This document shows, piece after piece, positions 1 through 7,932 of a stretch of 64,000 bases of DNA. The notes beneath the pieces were generated by a model. The model made no database searches. It saw only the letters and a list, made by a program, of their open reading frames with translations, and was not told the origin of the DNA. The DNA comes from Rhodoferax sp. U2-2l (GTDB lineage: Bacteria > Pseudomonadota > Gammaproteobacteria > Burkholderiales > Burkholderiaceae_C). The DNA is taken from contig NZ_JAJCTH010000007.1 in assembly GCF_020594515.1 (NCBI RefSeq), positions 1-64,000 on the forward strand. The letters are read 5' to 3'. The position numbers and the translations under genes are program-made. Within the stretch, counting starts at the first letter, position 1; each line of letters begins with the position of its first letter.

Positions 1-134
1 GGCGCTGTACTCGCGCCGCCGGGGTCGCTCTACTGTCGATATTTGATTCATCATCTCCACGATCTCCTTCGTGGGGACGATGCCTGATCATCTGCATCGA
101 CTCAATATGGGATGCCCAGCCGCATACACTGTAC

Positions 135-155
135 CCCGCGAGGGGGCAGGAGAAC
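135..155. repeat. 21-bp direct repeat, left copy flanking the TA module
   Basis: This copy differs by one base from 1131-1151. Both contain a short C-run/GCGA/G-run hairpin followed by GGAGAAC. The two copies bracket higBA in the same orientation. Confidence 0.5.
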
Positions 156-306
156 GGTTACCCCGTCGCCCGCCTAGCGCCACACAAACCAGCAGCTCAA
201 ATCACTGCATTAACCATAGCTACCTACCTTTATCTAAAAAAGGCTAGAGGCTATTTCCATTCAACGAATTCGAGTTGATCACGCCCACGAAAAAGATACG
301 CAACTA

Positions 307-321
307 ACGTACAATTTACGT
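307..321 (+). promoter_or_regulatory. Putative -10 box and autoregulatory palindrome of higBA
   Basis: The sequence ACGTA-CAATT-TACGT is a palindrome with 5-bp arms that touches the start codon at 322. TACAAT at 310-315 is a good -10 hexamer and would put transcription initiation at or next to the A of the ATG. No Shine-Dalgarno sequence precedes the ATG, so the mRNA may be leaderless. No good -35 box is visible at 16-18 bp. Binding by the antitoxin is inferred from how higBA/relBE operons usually work. Confidence 0.45.
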
Positions 322-687
322 ATGAAAGCCACCTTTGTTGAACTACCGCCGTTCGAGCGAAACCGCAAAGACTACATGGATGACGATGCCTACAGGTCGT
401 TGCAGCTCGAGCTGATGGGTAACCCAACAGCAGGTGACGTGATAGAGGGCACAGGCGGTTTGCGCAAGCTGCGTCAAGCGGACCCGCGTCGCGGCAAGGG
501 CAAACGCGGCGGCCTGCGGGTGATTTATTACTGGTGGTCGGGGGGCGATCAGTTTTGGCTTTTTACGGTCTATGACAAAGACCAAGCCGATGATCTGACC
601 GCAGCGCAACGCAAAGTGCTCAAGCAACTATTGAAACAGGCGTTGGAATCTCGCCAACTGCAAGATGGAGAACATGATGGCCAATAA
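322..687 (+). CDS. higB: RelE/HigB-family toxin
   Basis: A 121-residue basic protein resembling the HigB-2/RelE family, which are ribosome-dependent mRNA interferases. Family features are the central LRKLRQADPRRGKGKRGGLRV stretch (about residues 47-67) and the following hydrophobic strand VIYYWW, with LFTVYDKDQADDLT near residues 85-98. Length is typical. The toxin gene comes first and overlaps the antitoxin gene by 23 bases, an order typical of higBA rather than relBE. No ribosome-binding site precedes the ATG; see the promoter entry. The exact target specificity cannot be read from sequence. Confidence 0.85.
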   Translation: MKATFVELPPFERNRKDYMDDDAYRSLQLELMGNPTAGDVIEGTGGLRKLRQADPRRGKGKRGGLRVIYYWWSGGDQFWLFTVYDKDQADDLTAAQRKVLKQLLKQALESRQLQDGEHDGQ

Positions 688-994
688 ACGCGATATTTTT
701 GCTGAACTGACCGAGGGTTTTGATGCGTTGAAATCTGAACGCGAAGGCAAGCTCACGCTGCGCACCTTCAAAGTCGAAAGCAAGCCAGCGCCCGTGCTGT
801 TGCCGCAAGAGGTGCTACAGGTGCGTGAACAGCTGCATTTGTCACGCCCCGTGTTTGCGCGCTACCTGCGCACCAACCCGCGAACGCTTGAAAACTGGGA
901 ACAAGGTCGGGCCAAACCCAACGCACAGGCCGCGCTGCTGATTCGGATGGTGGCGCAGTTCCCGGATATGGTGCAGCGCTTGGCCGCAATTTAG
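665..994 (+). CDS. higA: HigA-type antitoxin, XRE-family DNA-binding protein
   Basis: A 109-residue protein with an N-terminal toxin-contact segment and a C-terminal helix-turn-helix. The HTH signature is LSRPVFARYLRTNPRTLENW at about residues 58-77, followed by EQGRAKPNAQAALL, characteristic of the HigA-2/NadS group. It should neutralise the toxin and repress the shared promoter. ATG codons at 665, 674 and 677 are all possible; a GATGGAGAA sequence upstream favours 674 or 677, and the overlap with the toxin gene implies translational coupling. Confidence 0.85.
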   Translation: MENMMANKRDIFAELTEGFDALKSEREGKLTLRTFKVESKPAPVLLPQEVLQVREQLHLSRPVFARYLRTNPRTLENWEQGRAKPNAQAALLIRMVAQFPDMVQRLAAI

Positions 995-1130
995 GTCCGA
1001 TGACAAAGATGTAAAACCCACCGAAGGCGGGTGGTGTGGTAACCGGGCGCAGAACCCATTCGCGTGATGAGGCAGATGGCGCACCACCCTTAGCGGCAAC
1101 ACCCCAACAAGCTCCCAACTCCAGCCATAT

Positions 1131-1151
1131 CCCGCGAGGGGGCCGGAGAAC
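1131..1151. repeat. 21-bp direct repeat, right copy flanking the TA module
   Basis: Twenty of 21 bases match 135-155 in the same orientation. It lies in the 178-bp gap between higA and the convergent aldehyde dehydrogenase gene. Confidence 0.5.
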
Positions 1152-1172
1152 TGTCGCTGTGTGCTATTAACG

Positions 1173-2597
1173 TTAACGAATCAAAAACGCCAGCACCTTG
1201 TCCGCAAACTTGCCATACGGTGGCCACAGGAACTTGAGGGTGCTAAAGCGCGTCTGGTAGAACACCGGGCGCATTTTGGAGAAGGTCTCAAAACCTTCCT
1301 GGCCATGGTAATGCCCCATGCCGGAATCGCCCACACCGCCAAACGGCAGGTCGTGCTGGCCCACATGGAACAGCGCGTCGTTGACGGTGACACCACCGCT
1401 CATCACATGGTTGATGAGGTGCTGCACCCGCGCCTTGTCATAACTGAACGGGTACACCGCCAGCGGCCGGGGCCCGGCGTTGATGGTGGCAATCACCTCG
1501 TCCAGGTCGGTGTAGGCGCGCAGCGGCAGGATCGGGCCAAAAATTTCACCTTGCAGCAGTTGGCAATCGGGCGGTGCGTTCAGCACGATGTGCGGCGCAA
1601 TCTTGCGGCTGTGGTGGTCAAACGCGGGGCCGTCCAGCAACGACAGGACTTGCGCGCCGCGATTTCGGGCATCGTCCAGCGCCGCCAGCAGGCGCTTGAA
1701 CGCGCGCTGATCAATGATGGCGGTGTAGTCGGGGGAATCCAGCCGCGGGTAACGCTTGGCCACCAGTCCGCGCGCCAGGTCGACAAACGCGTCCACCTTG
1801 GCCGCGGGCAGCCAAGCGTGGTCGACCGTGGTGCAAATTTGCCCGGCGTTGAGCAGTTTCACAAACAGGATGCGCTCAGCCGCCAGCTGCAAGGGAAAGT
1901 CGTCGCAGACGATGGCCGGGGCTTTGCCACCCAGCTCCAGCGTGACCGGGCAGAGGTTCTGCGCGGCAGCGGCCATCACCGCGCGGCCGGTCTGACCACT
2001 GCCGGTGAACAGCAGGTGGTCAAACTTGAGCTTGGAAAACTCCACGCCCACCCCACCGGTTTCGTCAAAAAACTGCAGCTTCTCAGGCGGAAAGTAAAGC
2101 GGCATGTGCTTGATCAAGTACGCCGCCAGATAGCGCGAGTTCTCGCTCATCTTGACCAAGGCGCGGTTGCCTGCGGCAAAAATGTACGAGAGCGGCACCA
2201 AACTCAGGTTCAGCGGAAAGTTCCACGGCACGATCACGCCCACCACGCCCAGCGGTTGCGGCATCACCCGGTTGCTGGCACCCAGAAAGTTGCGCCAGTC
2301 CACCCCCCGGCGCTGCGCGCGCATCCAGCCACGCAAATGCTTGAGGATGTGGTCCACACCGTCCACCGTCGGGAAGATTTCTGCCAGCAACGTCTCGTGG
2401 CGCGAGCGGTGGCCGTAGTCCGCGCTGATGGCATCGCACAACGCATCCTGATGCTCACGCACAAACCGCTGCAACGTGCGCAGGTCTTGTGTGCGCTCTT
2501 GCAGGCTGGGCACGGGGTGGGCCAGGTAGGCCTGACGCTGCAGCGCCAGGGCATCCTGCAGCACGCTCGCGGGAGGGGGGTGAATGTGCTTCATCAT
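1173..2597 (-). CDS. Coniferyl aldehyde dehydrogenase-like ALDH
   Basis: A 474-residue NAD(P)-dependent aldehyde dehydrogenase. The visible signatures are GVVGVIVPWNFPLNLSLVP (cofactor-binding N-terminal part), LLFTGSGQTGRAVM (nucleotide-binding loop), LELGGKAP with the general-base glutamate, and NAGQICTT with the catalytic cysteine. The C-terminal PFGGVGDSGMGHYHGQEGF matches the CalB/coniferyl-aldehyde group and fatty-aldehyde dehydrogenases of class-3 type. Probable substrates are aromatic or long-chain aldehydes, which the sequence does not resolve. Two ATGs (2597, 2594) are in tandem. No operon partner is evident. Confidence 0.85.
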   Translation of the reverse strand: MMKHIHPPPASVLQDALALQRQAYLAHPVPSLQERTQDLRTLQRFVREHQDALCDAISADYGHRSRHETLLAEIFPTVDGVDHILKHLRGWMRAQRRGVDWRNFLGASNRVMPQPLGVVGVIVPWNFPLNLSLVPLSYIFAAGNRALVKMSENSRYLAAYLIKHMPLYFPPEKLQFFDETGGVGVEFSKLKFDHLLFTGSGQTGRAVMAAAAQNLCPVTLELGGKAPAIVCDDFPLQLAAERILFVKLLNAGQICTTVDHAWLPAAKVDAFVDLARGLVAKRYPRLDSPDYTAIIDQRAFKRLLAALDDARNRGAQVLSLLDGPAFDHHSRKIAPHIVLNAPPDCQLLQGEIFGPILPLRAYTDLDEVIATINAGPRPLAVYPFSYDKARVQHLINHVMSGGVTVNDALFHVGQHDLPFGGVGDSGMGHYHGQEGFETFSKMRPVFYQTRFSTLKFLWPPYGKFADKVLAFLIR

Positions 2598-2772
2598 GCA
2601 GTCAGTTTAGGCCGCAAAGGCCGTCAGCGGCATGCCGCCCACCAGGTTTGAACGGCTGGCTCTAACTGCACTCCTGGCAGCGAAACCACCACAACGCATG
2701 AAAGACGATGGCAACGGCTCTCAATGCAGGGTTCCCAGGTCGGTGCCCGGGATGACACAGCCCTGTGCAAGG

Positions 2773-3486
2773 TTACTTGGCAGCCCGGTCACCCCACAGG
2801 CTGCTCAGTCGGGCATCGCGCCCGCAACTGGTGCGGTAAAACTTGTATTGCAAGGGGTTTTTCTTGTAATAGTCCTGGTGGTAAGCCTCGGCCGGGTAAA
2901 AGTCGGTTCCCATACGGATCTCGGTGACGATGGGTTCCTTGAACGGTTTGGACTTGTCAACCGCCGCCTTGGAGGCGTTGGCTTGCGCCAGTTGTTCCCC
3001 GTTGACAGCAAAGATGACGGTGCGGTAAGGCGAGCCGTAATCGCAAAACTGGCGGTCTTTGGTGGTGGGGTCGATGGTGTGCCAGAAATGGTCCACCAAC
3101 TGGCGGTAGCTCACCTTGGCGGGGTCAAAAACAATTTTCACCGCTTCGGCGTGGCCGGTGGTGTGAAGGGACACCTCTTCATAAGTGGGGTTGGCTTTGT
3201 TGCCGCCGATGTAGCCCGAGGTGGTGGAAATCACGCCCGGCAGCTTGTCAAAGTCAGCCTCGACACACCAGAAACAGCCCCCAGCAAAAATCGCCGCCGC
3301 CTGGCCCGCCGCCACAGTGCCCGGTGCCGGGTCTTGCGCCTGCGCGCGGTTGGCGTAAAACATGGCGGCGCCCAACAACAGCAAGGTGCCCAGGGCTCGC
3401 AAGGTGGCACGGCGCAGCGCCTGCTGCGGTGCTGGGGAAACGGTTGAAACGGTTGAAACGGTTGAAACGGTTGAAGCGTGTGGCAT
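2773..3486 (-). CDS. msrA: Exported peptide methionine sulfoxide reductase A
   Basis: MsrA reduces the S-epimer of methionine sulfoxide. The catalytic motif GGCFWCVEADFDKLPGV is intact, followed by SGYIGG, GHAEAVKIVFDP and DRQFCDYGSPYRTVIF, which are typical family blocks. The start at 3486 is chosen because GAAAGA lies just upstream and because it begins a signal peptide (hydrophobic ALGTLLLLGAAMF ending ANRAQA), so the enzyme is probably periplasmic. Its first residues come from a 9-bp tandem repeat encoding repeated Ser-Thr-Val. A longer in-frame extension to 3609 lacks a ribosome-binding site and would bury the signal peptide. About 237 residues. Confidence 0.9.
   Translation of the reverse strand: MPHASTVSTVSTVSTVSPAPQQALRRATLRALGTLLLLGAAMFYANRAQAQDPAPGTVAAGQAAAIFAGGCFWCVEADFDKLPGVISTTSGYIGGNKANPTYEEVSLHTTGHAEAVKIVFDPAKVSYRQLVDHFWHTIDPTTKDRQFCDYGSPYRTVIFAVNGEQLAQANASKAAVDKSKPFKEPIVTEIRMGTDFYPAEAYHQDYYKKNPLQYKFYRTSCGRDARLSSLWGDRAAK
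3437..3475. repeat. 9-bp tandem repeat in the msrA signal-peptide region
   Basis: Four perfect copies of GAAACGGTT and a partial fifth. The unit length is a multiple of three, so copy-number change would add or remove Ser-Thr-Val triplets before the signal-peptide core without breaking the frame. Confidence 0.9.
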
Positions 3487-3671
3487 GGCATGTCTTTCAG
3501 TGGGCCGGGCGGGTGCCGTCGGCCTCAATGTCTGGAAGATAACCGTTTGCGCATGTGCCGTCGCCATGGCCCGGCAAAAGCCGTGGCCAGGGGCCGGTTT
3601 TGCCTGCAAAACGTCTTTTACGGTGCTGCGCTTGCATCACAATGTGACACCCTTTCAACCTTCTTTTGCCC

Positions 3672-4115
3672 ATGACTTCTTCAACCTCCAGCCCCTCTGT
3701 GGTCACCTGGCTGGGATATGGCGGGCTGATTCCGTTTGTGGTTTTGGCACTGGCCAACGTGTTTGAGCCCACGTATGCCACCACCTGGACGCGGGCGCTG
3801 CTGGGGTATGGCGCGGTGATTTTGAGCTTTGTCGGCGCACTGCACTGGGGCTTTGCCATGGCCCACCCGCAACTGCAAGACAGAACCCATCACGCGTTGT
3901 ACCTCTGGAGCGTGGTGCCTTCGCTGCTGGGCTGGGTGGCACTGTTGATGGTGCCCAAGGCGGGTGCCACCCTGCTGATCGCTGGCCTGCTGGCGCATTA
4001 CCGGCAAGACCTGCGCCTGGCGCGCGTCATCAACCTGCCGGGCTGGTATTTGCCCATGCGCCTGCGCCTGACTGTGTTGGCTTGCCTGTGCCTGGCGGCC
4101 CTGTTTGCCGCCTGA
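3672..4115 (+). CDS. DUF3429 integral membrane protein
   Basis: A 147-residue hydrophobic protein with about four to five membrane segments, including LGYGGLIPFVVLALANV, ALLGYGAVILSFVGALHWG, LWSVVPSLLGWVALL and LTVLACLCLAALFA. The G-A-(L/I)-H-W-G block and the YRxDLRLA sequence after the fourth segment are characteristic of DUF3429 proteins, whose function is unknown. ATG at 3672 is preferred over the TTG at 3666. The gene stands alone between msrA on the other strand and a small cysteine-rich gene. Confidence 0.75.
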   Translation: MTSSTSSPSVVTWLGYGGLIPFVVLALANVFEPTYATTWTRALLGYGAVILSFVGALHWGFAMAHPQLQDRTHHALYLWSVVPSLLGWVALLMVPKAGATLLIAGLLAHYRQDLRLARVINLPGWYLPMRLRLTVLACLCLAALFAA

Positions 4116-4175
4116 GGCCAGCCCCGCCACCCGCTTTTAGTCACTACATTCAAACACCGCCCAAGGAGTTTCACC

Positions 4176-4382
4176 ATGACCGAGGACACACGCTGCTGCG
4201 GCACCGGCACCTGCATGATCAACGCCGAAGGCCTGTGCTGGTGCGGCCAACGCTGGAACGGCGATGAGATGTGCGCCCCGCAGTCGGCAGCCAGCCAGCC
4301 GCCAGACCCGGAAGAAAAAGGCCTGGAAGCGGCAGAAATCGAAGCCAATGCACCACCTGACGCAGCCCAGGGCCGAAGCTGA
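4176..4382 (+). CDS. Small cysteine-rich protein, unknown function
   Basis: A 68-residue acidic protein with a strong ribosome-binding site (AAGGAG) upstream of the ATG. Six cysteines cluster in the first 33 residues: CC at about 7-8, one at 13, CWC near 21-23, and one at about 33. The rest is a disordered Ala/Pro/Glu tail. The arrangement suggests a small metal- or cluster-binding knuckle, but no family is recognised. It is followed 14 bp later by the photolyase gene, so the two are probably co-transcribed. Confidence 0.6.
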   Translation: MTEDTRCCGTGTCMINAEGLCWCGQRWNGDEMCAPQSAASQPPDPEEKGLEAAEIEANAPPDAAQGRS

Positions 4383-4396
4383 TCCGCACCCAACCG

Positions 4397-5977
4397 ATGC
4401 CGTGTAGCGTCGTCTGGTTCAAGCGCGACCTGCGCCTGCACGACCACGCTGCCCTGCATGCCGCGGCCACGCATGGGCCGGTGCTGTGCCTGGTTGTGAT
4501 CGAGCCCAGCCTGTGGGCGCAGCCCGATGCGGCGCACCAGCATTACGCGTTTTTGCTGGAAACCCTGCGTGAGCTGGCCCAAGGCGTCAAAGCGCTCGGT
4601 GGCCGCCTGCATGTGCGCACCGGCGAAGTGACCGATGTGTTGGCGCAACTGCACGCGCTGGTAGCTTTTGATCGCCTGTGTTCGCATGAGGAAACTGGCA
4701 ACGCCGTCACGTTTGCGCGTGACAAAGCCGTAGCGCGCTGGTGCCGCTCGCACGGTGTCACCTGGCAGGAATTCCCCCAATTTGGCGTGGTGCGCCGCCT
4801 GACCAACCGCGACCATTGGCTGCGCCATTGGCAGGCCCACACGGCAGCGCCGCAACTGCCCTGCCCCGAACTGACGTTCCATTCGAGCCCCTGGCCCGCG
4901 CAGCCGGTGCCTGGCGCGCCCGACCTGGGGCTGGATGCATGGGACCCGCCGCAACGCCAGCGCGGTGGCCGAAGCATCGATCTTGCCGTGCTGGACGACT
5001 TTTTGAACCACCGCTGTCGCCACTACCGGGGCGGCATCTCGTCGCCCTTGAGCGCACCCACGGCCTGTTCGCGCCTGTCGCCCTACTTGTCGCTCGGCGC
5101 GGTGAGCTTGCGCGAGCTGGTGCAGGCCACCGCGCAAAAGCGGCTGCAACTCGCGGCACAGCATCCCGATGCCGCCAAAGGACTGGACGCCTTTTTGAGC
5201 CGCTTGCACTGGCACTGCCACTTCATCCAGAAGCTCGAATCCGAGCCCGAACTGGAATGGCGTAACCTGCACCGCGGCTACGACGGCCTGCGTGAAAACG
5301 ACTTCAACCCGGTCCACTTTGCTGCCCTCACCCAAGGCCGCACCGGCTGGCCGATGGTGGACGCCTGCGTGGCCATGCTGCGTGAAACCGGCTGGCTCAA
5401 CTTTCGGATGCGCGCGATGCTGGTGTCGGTGGCCGCGTACCCGCTGTGGCTGCACTGGCAACCGGTTGGCCAGTGGCTGGCGCGCCAGTTTCTGGACTAC
5501 GAGCCTGGTATCCACTGGAGCCAGATGCAAATGCAGAGCGGCACCACCGACATCAACACCACACGCGTTTACAACCCGGTCAAGCAGGCGCAAGACCATG
5601 ATCCAAAAGGCATTTTTGTGCGCTGCTGGTGCCCGGCCCTGCGCCGCGTGCCCGATAGCTGGCTGCTGGAACCCTGGCGCATGCCTGAGAGCGTGCAGCA
5701 AGCCTGCGGTGTGCGCGTGAGTGCCGATGCCCCCGCCGGTGCGCCCGATGCCTGGCCGCTGCCAGTGGTGGCGCTGGACGCCGCCACCCGCAGCGCCAAA
5801 GACCGCCTGCACAGCCTGCGCAAACAACCCGAGGTGCGCGCTGCCAAAGCCGCCATTGTCGACAAACACGGCTCGCGCAAAGAGCGTGATGGCGGTCCAA
5901 GTCGCGCCCGTCCCAGACCCGCCGCAGACGGCCGCCAGATCAGCTTGTTTGATGCCCCGCAGTCACAGGTGGTTTAG
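4397..5977 (+). CDS. Deoxyribodipyrimidine photolyase / cryptochrome, long form
   Basis: A 526-residue FAD-dependent photolyase-family protein. The N-terminal alpha/beta domain begins VVWFKRDLRLHDHAAL. The C-terminal FAD-binding helical domain includes YLSLGAVSLREL, GRTGWPMVDACVAMLRETG and MRAMLVSVAAYPLWLHW. GTTDINTTRVYNP and KQAQDHDPKG lie at the end of the FAD domain. About 120 further residues end in a basic, proline-rich tail, making it longer than E. coli PhrB. It could repair cyclobutane dimers or act as a light sensor; the family does not decide. It is the first of three photolyase-like genes here. Confidence 0.85.
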   Translation: MPCSVVWFKRDLRLHDHAALHAAATHGPVLCLVVIEPSLWAQPDAAHQHYAFLLETLRELAQGVKALGGRLHVRTGEVTDVLAQLHALVAFDRLCSHEETGNAVTFARDKAVARWCRSHGVTWQEFPQFGVVRRLTNRDHWLRHWQAHTAAPQLPCPELTFHSSPWPAQPVPGAPDLGLDAWDPPQRQRGGRSIDLAVLDDFLNHRCRHYRGGISSPLSAPTACSRLSPYLSLGAVSLRELVQATAQKRLQLAAQHPDAAKGLDAFLSRLHWHCHFIQKLESEPELEWRNLHRGYDGLRENDFNPVHFAALTQGRTGWPMVDACVAMLRETGWLNFRMRAMLVSVAAYPLWLHWQPVGQWLARQFLDYEPGIHWSQMQMQSGTTDINTTRVYNPVKQAQDHDPKGIFVRCWCPALRRVPDSWLLEPWRMPESVQQACGVRVSADAPAGAPDAWPLPVVALDAATRSAKDRLHSLRKQPEVRAAKAAIVDKHGSRKERDGGPSRARPRPAADGRQISLFDAPQSQVV

Positions 5978-6093
5978 GTAGCGCTCAAGGTACTGATCAC
6001 CAATTTGACACATGTTAGCAATCCCTGACCATGGCGACTGACAATGACCTGCCACCCGCGCCAGCAGCGGGCTTGGTTTGATGGACACACCCC

Positions 6094-6276
6094 ATGAAAA
6101 TGCGCAAAAAATCTGACCTGCCCAGCAAAACCTGCCCGGTGTGTGGCTTGGCGTTTGCGTGGCGCAAGAAGTGGCAGCGGGATTGGGCGCAGGTCGTCTA
6201 TTGCAGCGAGCGCTGCCGCCGCTCGGGCACCCCCGCAGCGGTCAGCGCAAGCGCCAAGCCAGCGGCGGACAAATAA
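6094..6276 (+). CDS. DUF2256 zinc-knuckle protein
   Basis: A 60-residue basic protein with the DUF2256 signature: [16 protein letters not shown] followed by [11 protein letters not shown]. The CPVC and CSERC pairs form a likely zinc-binding site. In many proteobacteria DUF2256 is encoded next to, or fused to, cryptochrome/photolyase genes, and here it sits 27 bp upstream of the DASH cryptochrome. The role is unknown; a nucleic-acid-binding partner is an inference. An alanine/lysine tail follows the knuckle. Confidence 0.85.
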   Translation: MKMRKKSDLPSKTCPVCGLAFAWRKKWQRDWAQVVYCSERCRRSGTPAAVSASAKPAADK

Positions 6277-6303
6277 GACCCAGGCCGAGACAAGCCCGAG
6301 CGC

Positions 6304-7683
6304 ATGGCACCCGTGATTTACTGGTTTCGCAACGATCTGCGCCTGACTGATGCACCTGCTCTGGCGCACGCCACCCAACTGGCGCAGCGCACTGGCCAGA
6401 CGCTGTTGCCGGTGTTTTGCCACGCACCGCCTGAGGTCACCCGCTGGGGTTTTGCGCGCGTGGGGCTGCATCGGCAGCGCACTTTGCGCACCGCGCTGGA
6501 CGATCTGGCCGCGCGTTTGCAAGTGCACGGCAGCCGTCTGGTCGAGTTGGTGGGCGCACCGGCCACCACACTGCCCGCGCTGTGCCACGCGCTGGGCGCC
6601 ACGCACATCGTGAGCGAAGACATTGCCGCGCCTGAGGAACAGGCTTCAATTGCGGCCTTGCGCGCCACCGGTTTAACGGTCGAGACCGTCTGGCAGTCGA
6701 GCCTGCTCGACCCCGCACAACTGCCATTTGCCACAAGTGATTTGCCCGATGCGTTCAGCACCTTTCGCCAGCGGGTGGAAAAGGCGGGGTTGACTGCGCC
6801 CGCGCCGCTGCCCGAGCCCACCGCACTGCCCACCCTGCCAGAGTTGGACAGCCCGGCCATCACCCAATTCATCGAAAAAAATCAGGCTCAGACACCGCCA
6901 CGTCAGCAAGCGCTGGCTGCGCTCACTTTGGGGGAGCCCGAGGTGCACTCGTCCTTTCCCTACCACCGACCAGAATGGGCAGGTGGTGAAACTGCGGCGC
7001 TGGCGCATCTGCGGCGTTACCTGGCGGCCAAGCTGCCGCACAGCTACAAAGCCACACGCAACCAGCTCAGCGGCACCGGCTTTTCCAGCAAGTTCTCGCC
7101 CTGGCTGGCCAGCGGGGCGCTGTCAGCGCGCACGATCTATGCGCAGCTCAAAACCTTTGAGGCCGAATGGGGCGCCAACGACGGCACGTACTGGCTGTGG
7201 TTTGAACTTCTGTGGCGGGACTACTTTCGGTTCTTGCACTTGAAATACGGCGCGCGGCTGTACCACGCCCAAGGCTTGCGCCAGCTGGAGGGCGCCCAAG
7301 CCACAGCGGCCGACAACGCAGGCGTGCGACGCAGCCCCGCAGCCCAAACCGAGGCCTTGCAACGCTGGTGTCAGGGCCGAACCGGCGAGGCGCTTGTCGA
7401 CGCCGCCATGCGCGAACTGTGCGGCACGGGCTACCTCTCCAACCGCATGCGCCAGGTGGTGGCCAGCTATTTGATCTATGACTTGGGCGGCGACTGGCGC
7501 GCCGGTGCCGCCTGGTTTGAATCGCAACTGGTGGACTTTGACATCTACAGCAACCAGGGCAACTGGCTCTACATCGCAGGTCTTGGCACCGACCCACGCG
7601 GCGGGCGGCGCTTCAACCCCGCCAAACAAACCCAAGACCATGACCCGGACGGCCGCTACCGGCGACTGTGGCAAAACGTCTGA
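6304..7683 (+). CDS. DASH-family cryptochrome
   Basis: A 459-residue cryptochrome. The start is VIYWFRNDLRLTDAPAL. The DASH hallmarks are GETAALAHLRRYL with YKATRNQLSG, FSSKFSPWLASGALSARTIY, WFELLWRDYFRFLHLKYG, and the C-terminal NWLYIAGLGTDPRGGRRFNP then KQTQDHDPDG. DASH proteins bind FAD and a folate antenna and repair dimers mainly in single-stranded DNA. The gene follows the DUF2256 gene closely, probably in one operon. Its final 87 codons' worth of sequence includes the segment duplicated at 11573-11692. Confidence 0.9.
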   Translation: MAPVIYWFRNDLRLTDAPALAHATQLAQRTGQTLLPVFCHAPPEVTRWGFARVGLHRQRTLRTALDDLAARLQVHGSRLVELVGAPATTLPALCHALGATHIVSEDIAAPEEQASIAALRATGLTVETVWQSSLLDPAQLPFATSDLPDAFSTFRQRVEKAGLTAPAPLPEPTALPTLPELDSPAITQFIEKNQAQTPPRQQALAALTLGEPEVHSSFPYHRPEWAGGETAALAHLRRYLAAKLPHSYKATRNQLSGTGFSSKFSPWLASGALSARTIYAQLKTFEAEWGANDGTYWLWFELLWRDYFRFLHLKYGARLYHAQGLRQLEGAQATAADNAGVRRSPAAQTEALQRWCQGRTGEALVDAAMRELCGTGYLSNRMRQVVASYLIYDLGGDWRAGAAWFESQLVDFDIYSNQGNWLYIAGLGTDPRGGRRFNPAKQTQDHDPDGRYRRLWQNV

Positions 7684-7802
7684 GCGTTTGCAGCACGGTG
7701 TTGTCGGCTAAGTGCGATGCGTCGACGGCGCAACGGCCAAGCCTCCACGCCCTCGCCCACCTCCTGCGCTTCACACACATCCCGCAGCGATGGCCCACGT
7801 GA

Positions 7803-7850
7803 CGGCGTGTCGGCGTGTCGGCGTGTCGGCGTGTCGGCGTGTCGGCGTGA
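7803..7850. repeat. 8-bp tandem repeat (CGGCGTGT, six units)
   Basis: Five perfect units and a sixth differing in its last base. It lies in the 249-bp gap between the DASH cryptochrome and the convergent frd operon and does not encode a supported gene. Confidence 0.95.
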
Positions 7851-7870
7851 CATTTAAATCACAGCAATCC

Positions 7871-7909
7871 TGGCACCTCGCGCCTGCACAGGTGCAGCGC
7901 AAGGTGCCA
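7871..7909 (-). terminator. Long hairpin downstream of frdD
   Basis: An imperfect inverted repeat of about 17 bp (TGGCACCT...AGGTGCCA outer arms, CGC and TGCA inner pairs) lies 24 bases after the frdD stop. The T-run following it on the reverse strand is weak, so termination is probable rather than certain. Confidence 0.55.
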
Positions 7910-7932
7910 AGATGATGGATAGATCGCGCTGC

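Larger units (their letters stand above)
1..321. other. Left-edge region without a recognised gene
   Basis: No convincing coding sequence is visible in either direction. The stretch holds a 21-base sequence at 135-155 that recurs beyond the toxin-antitoxin genes, and an operator-like palindrome at its right end. Base composition is more AT-rich from about 205 to 321 than in the flanking genes, as is common upstream of toxin-antitoxin modules. Confidence 0.5.

Noticed and set aside
135-1151. Integron attC sites around the TA genes
   Set aside because: The repeats lack recognisable R'/R'' core sites and the hairpin is only 3-4 bp.
1161-2651. 496-codon forward reading frame opposite the aldehyde dehydrogenase
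   Set aside because: It is the antisense shadow of a gene with complete ALDH motifs; its translation is His/Gln/Arg-rich and has no domain.
3998-5869. 623-codon reverse reading frame opposite the photolyase
   Set aside because: Shadow of a motif-complete photolyase gene in GC-rich DNA; no family features.
7803-7850. Possible CRISPR-like array
   Set aside because: Units are 8 bp without spacers, so it is a simple tandem repeat; the arrays at 3437 and 41328 were rejected likewise.
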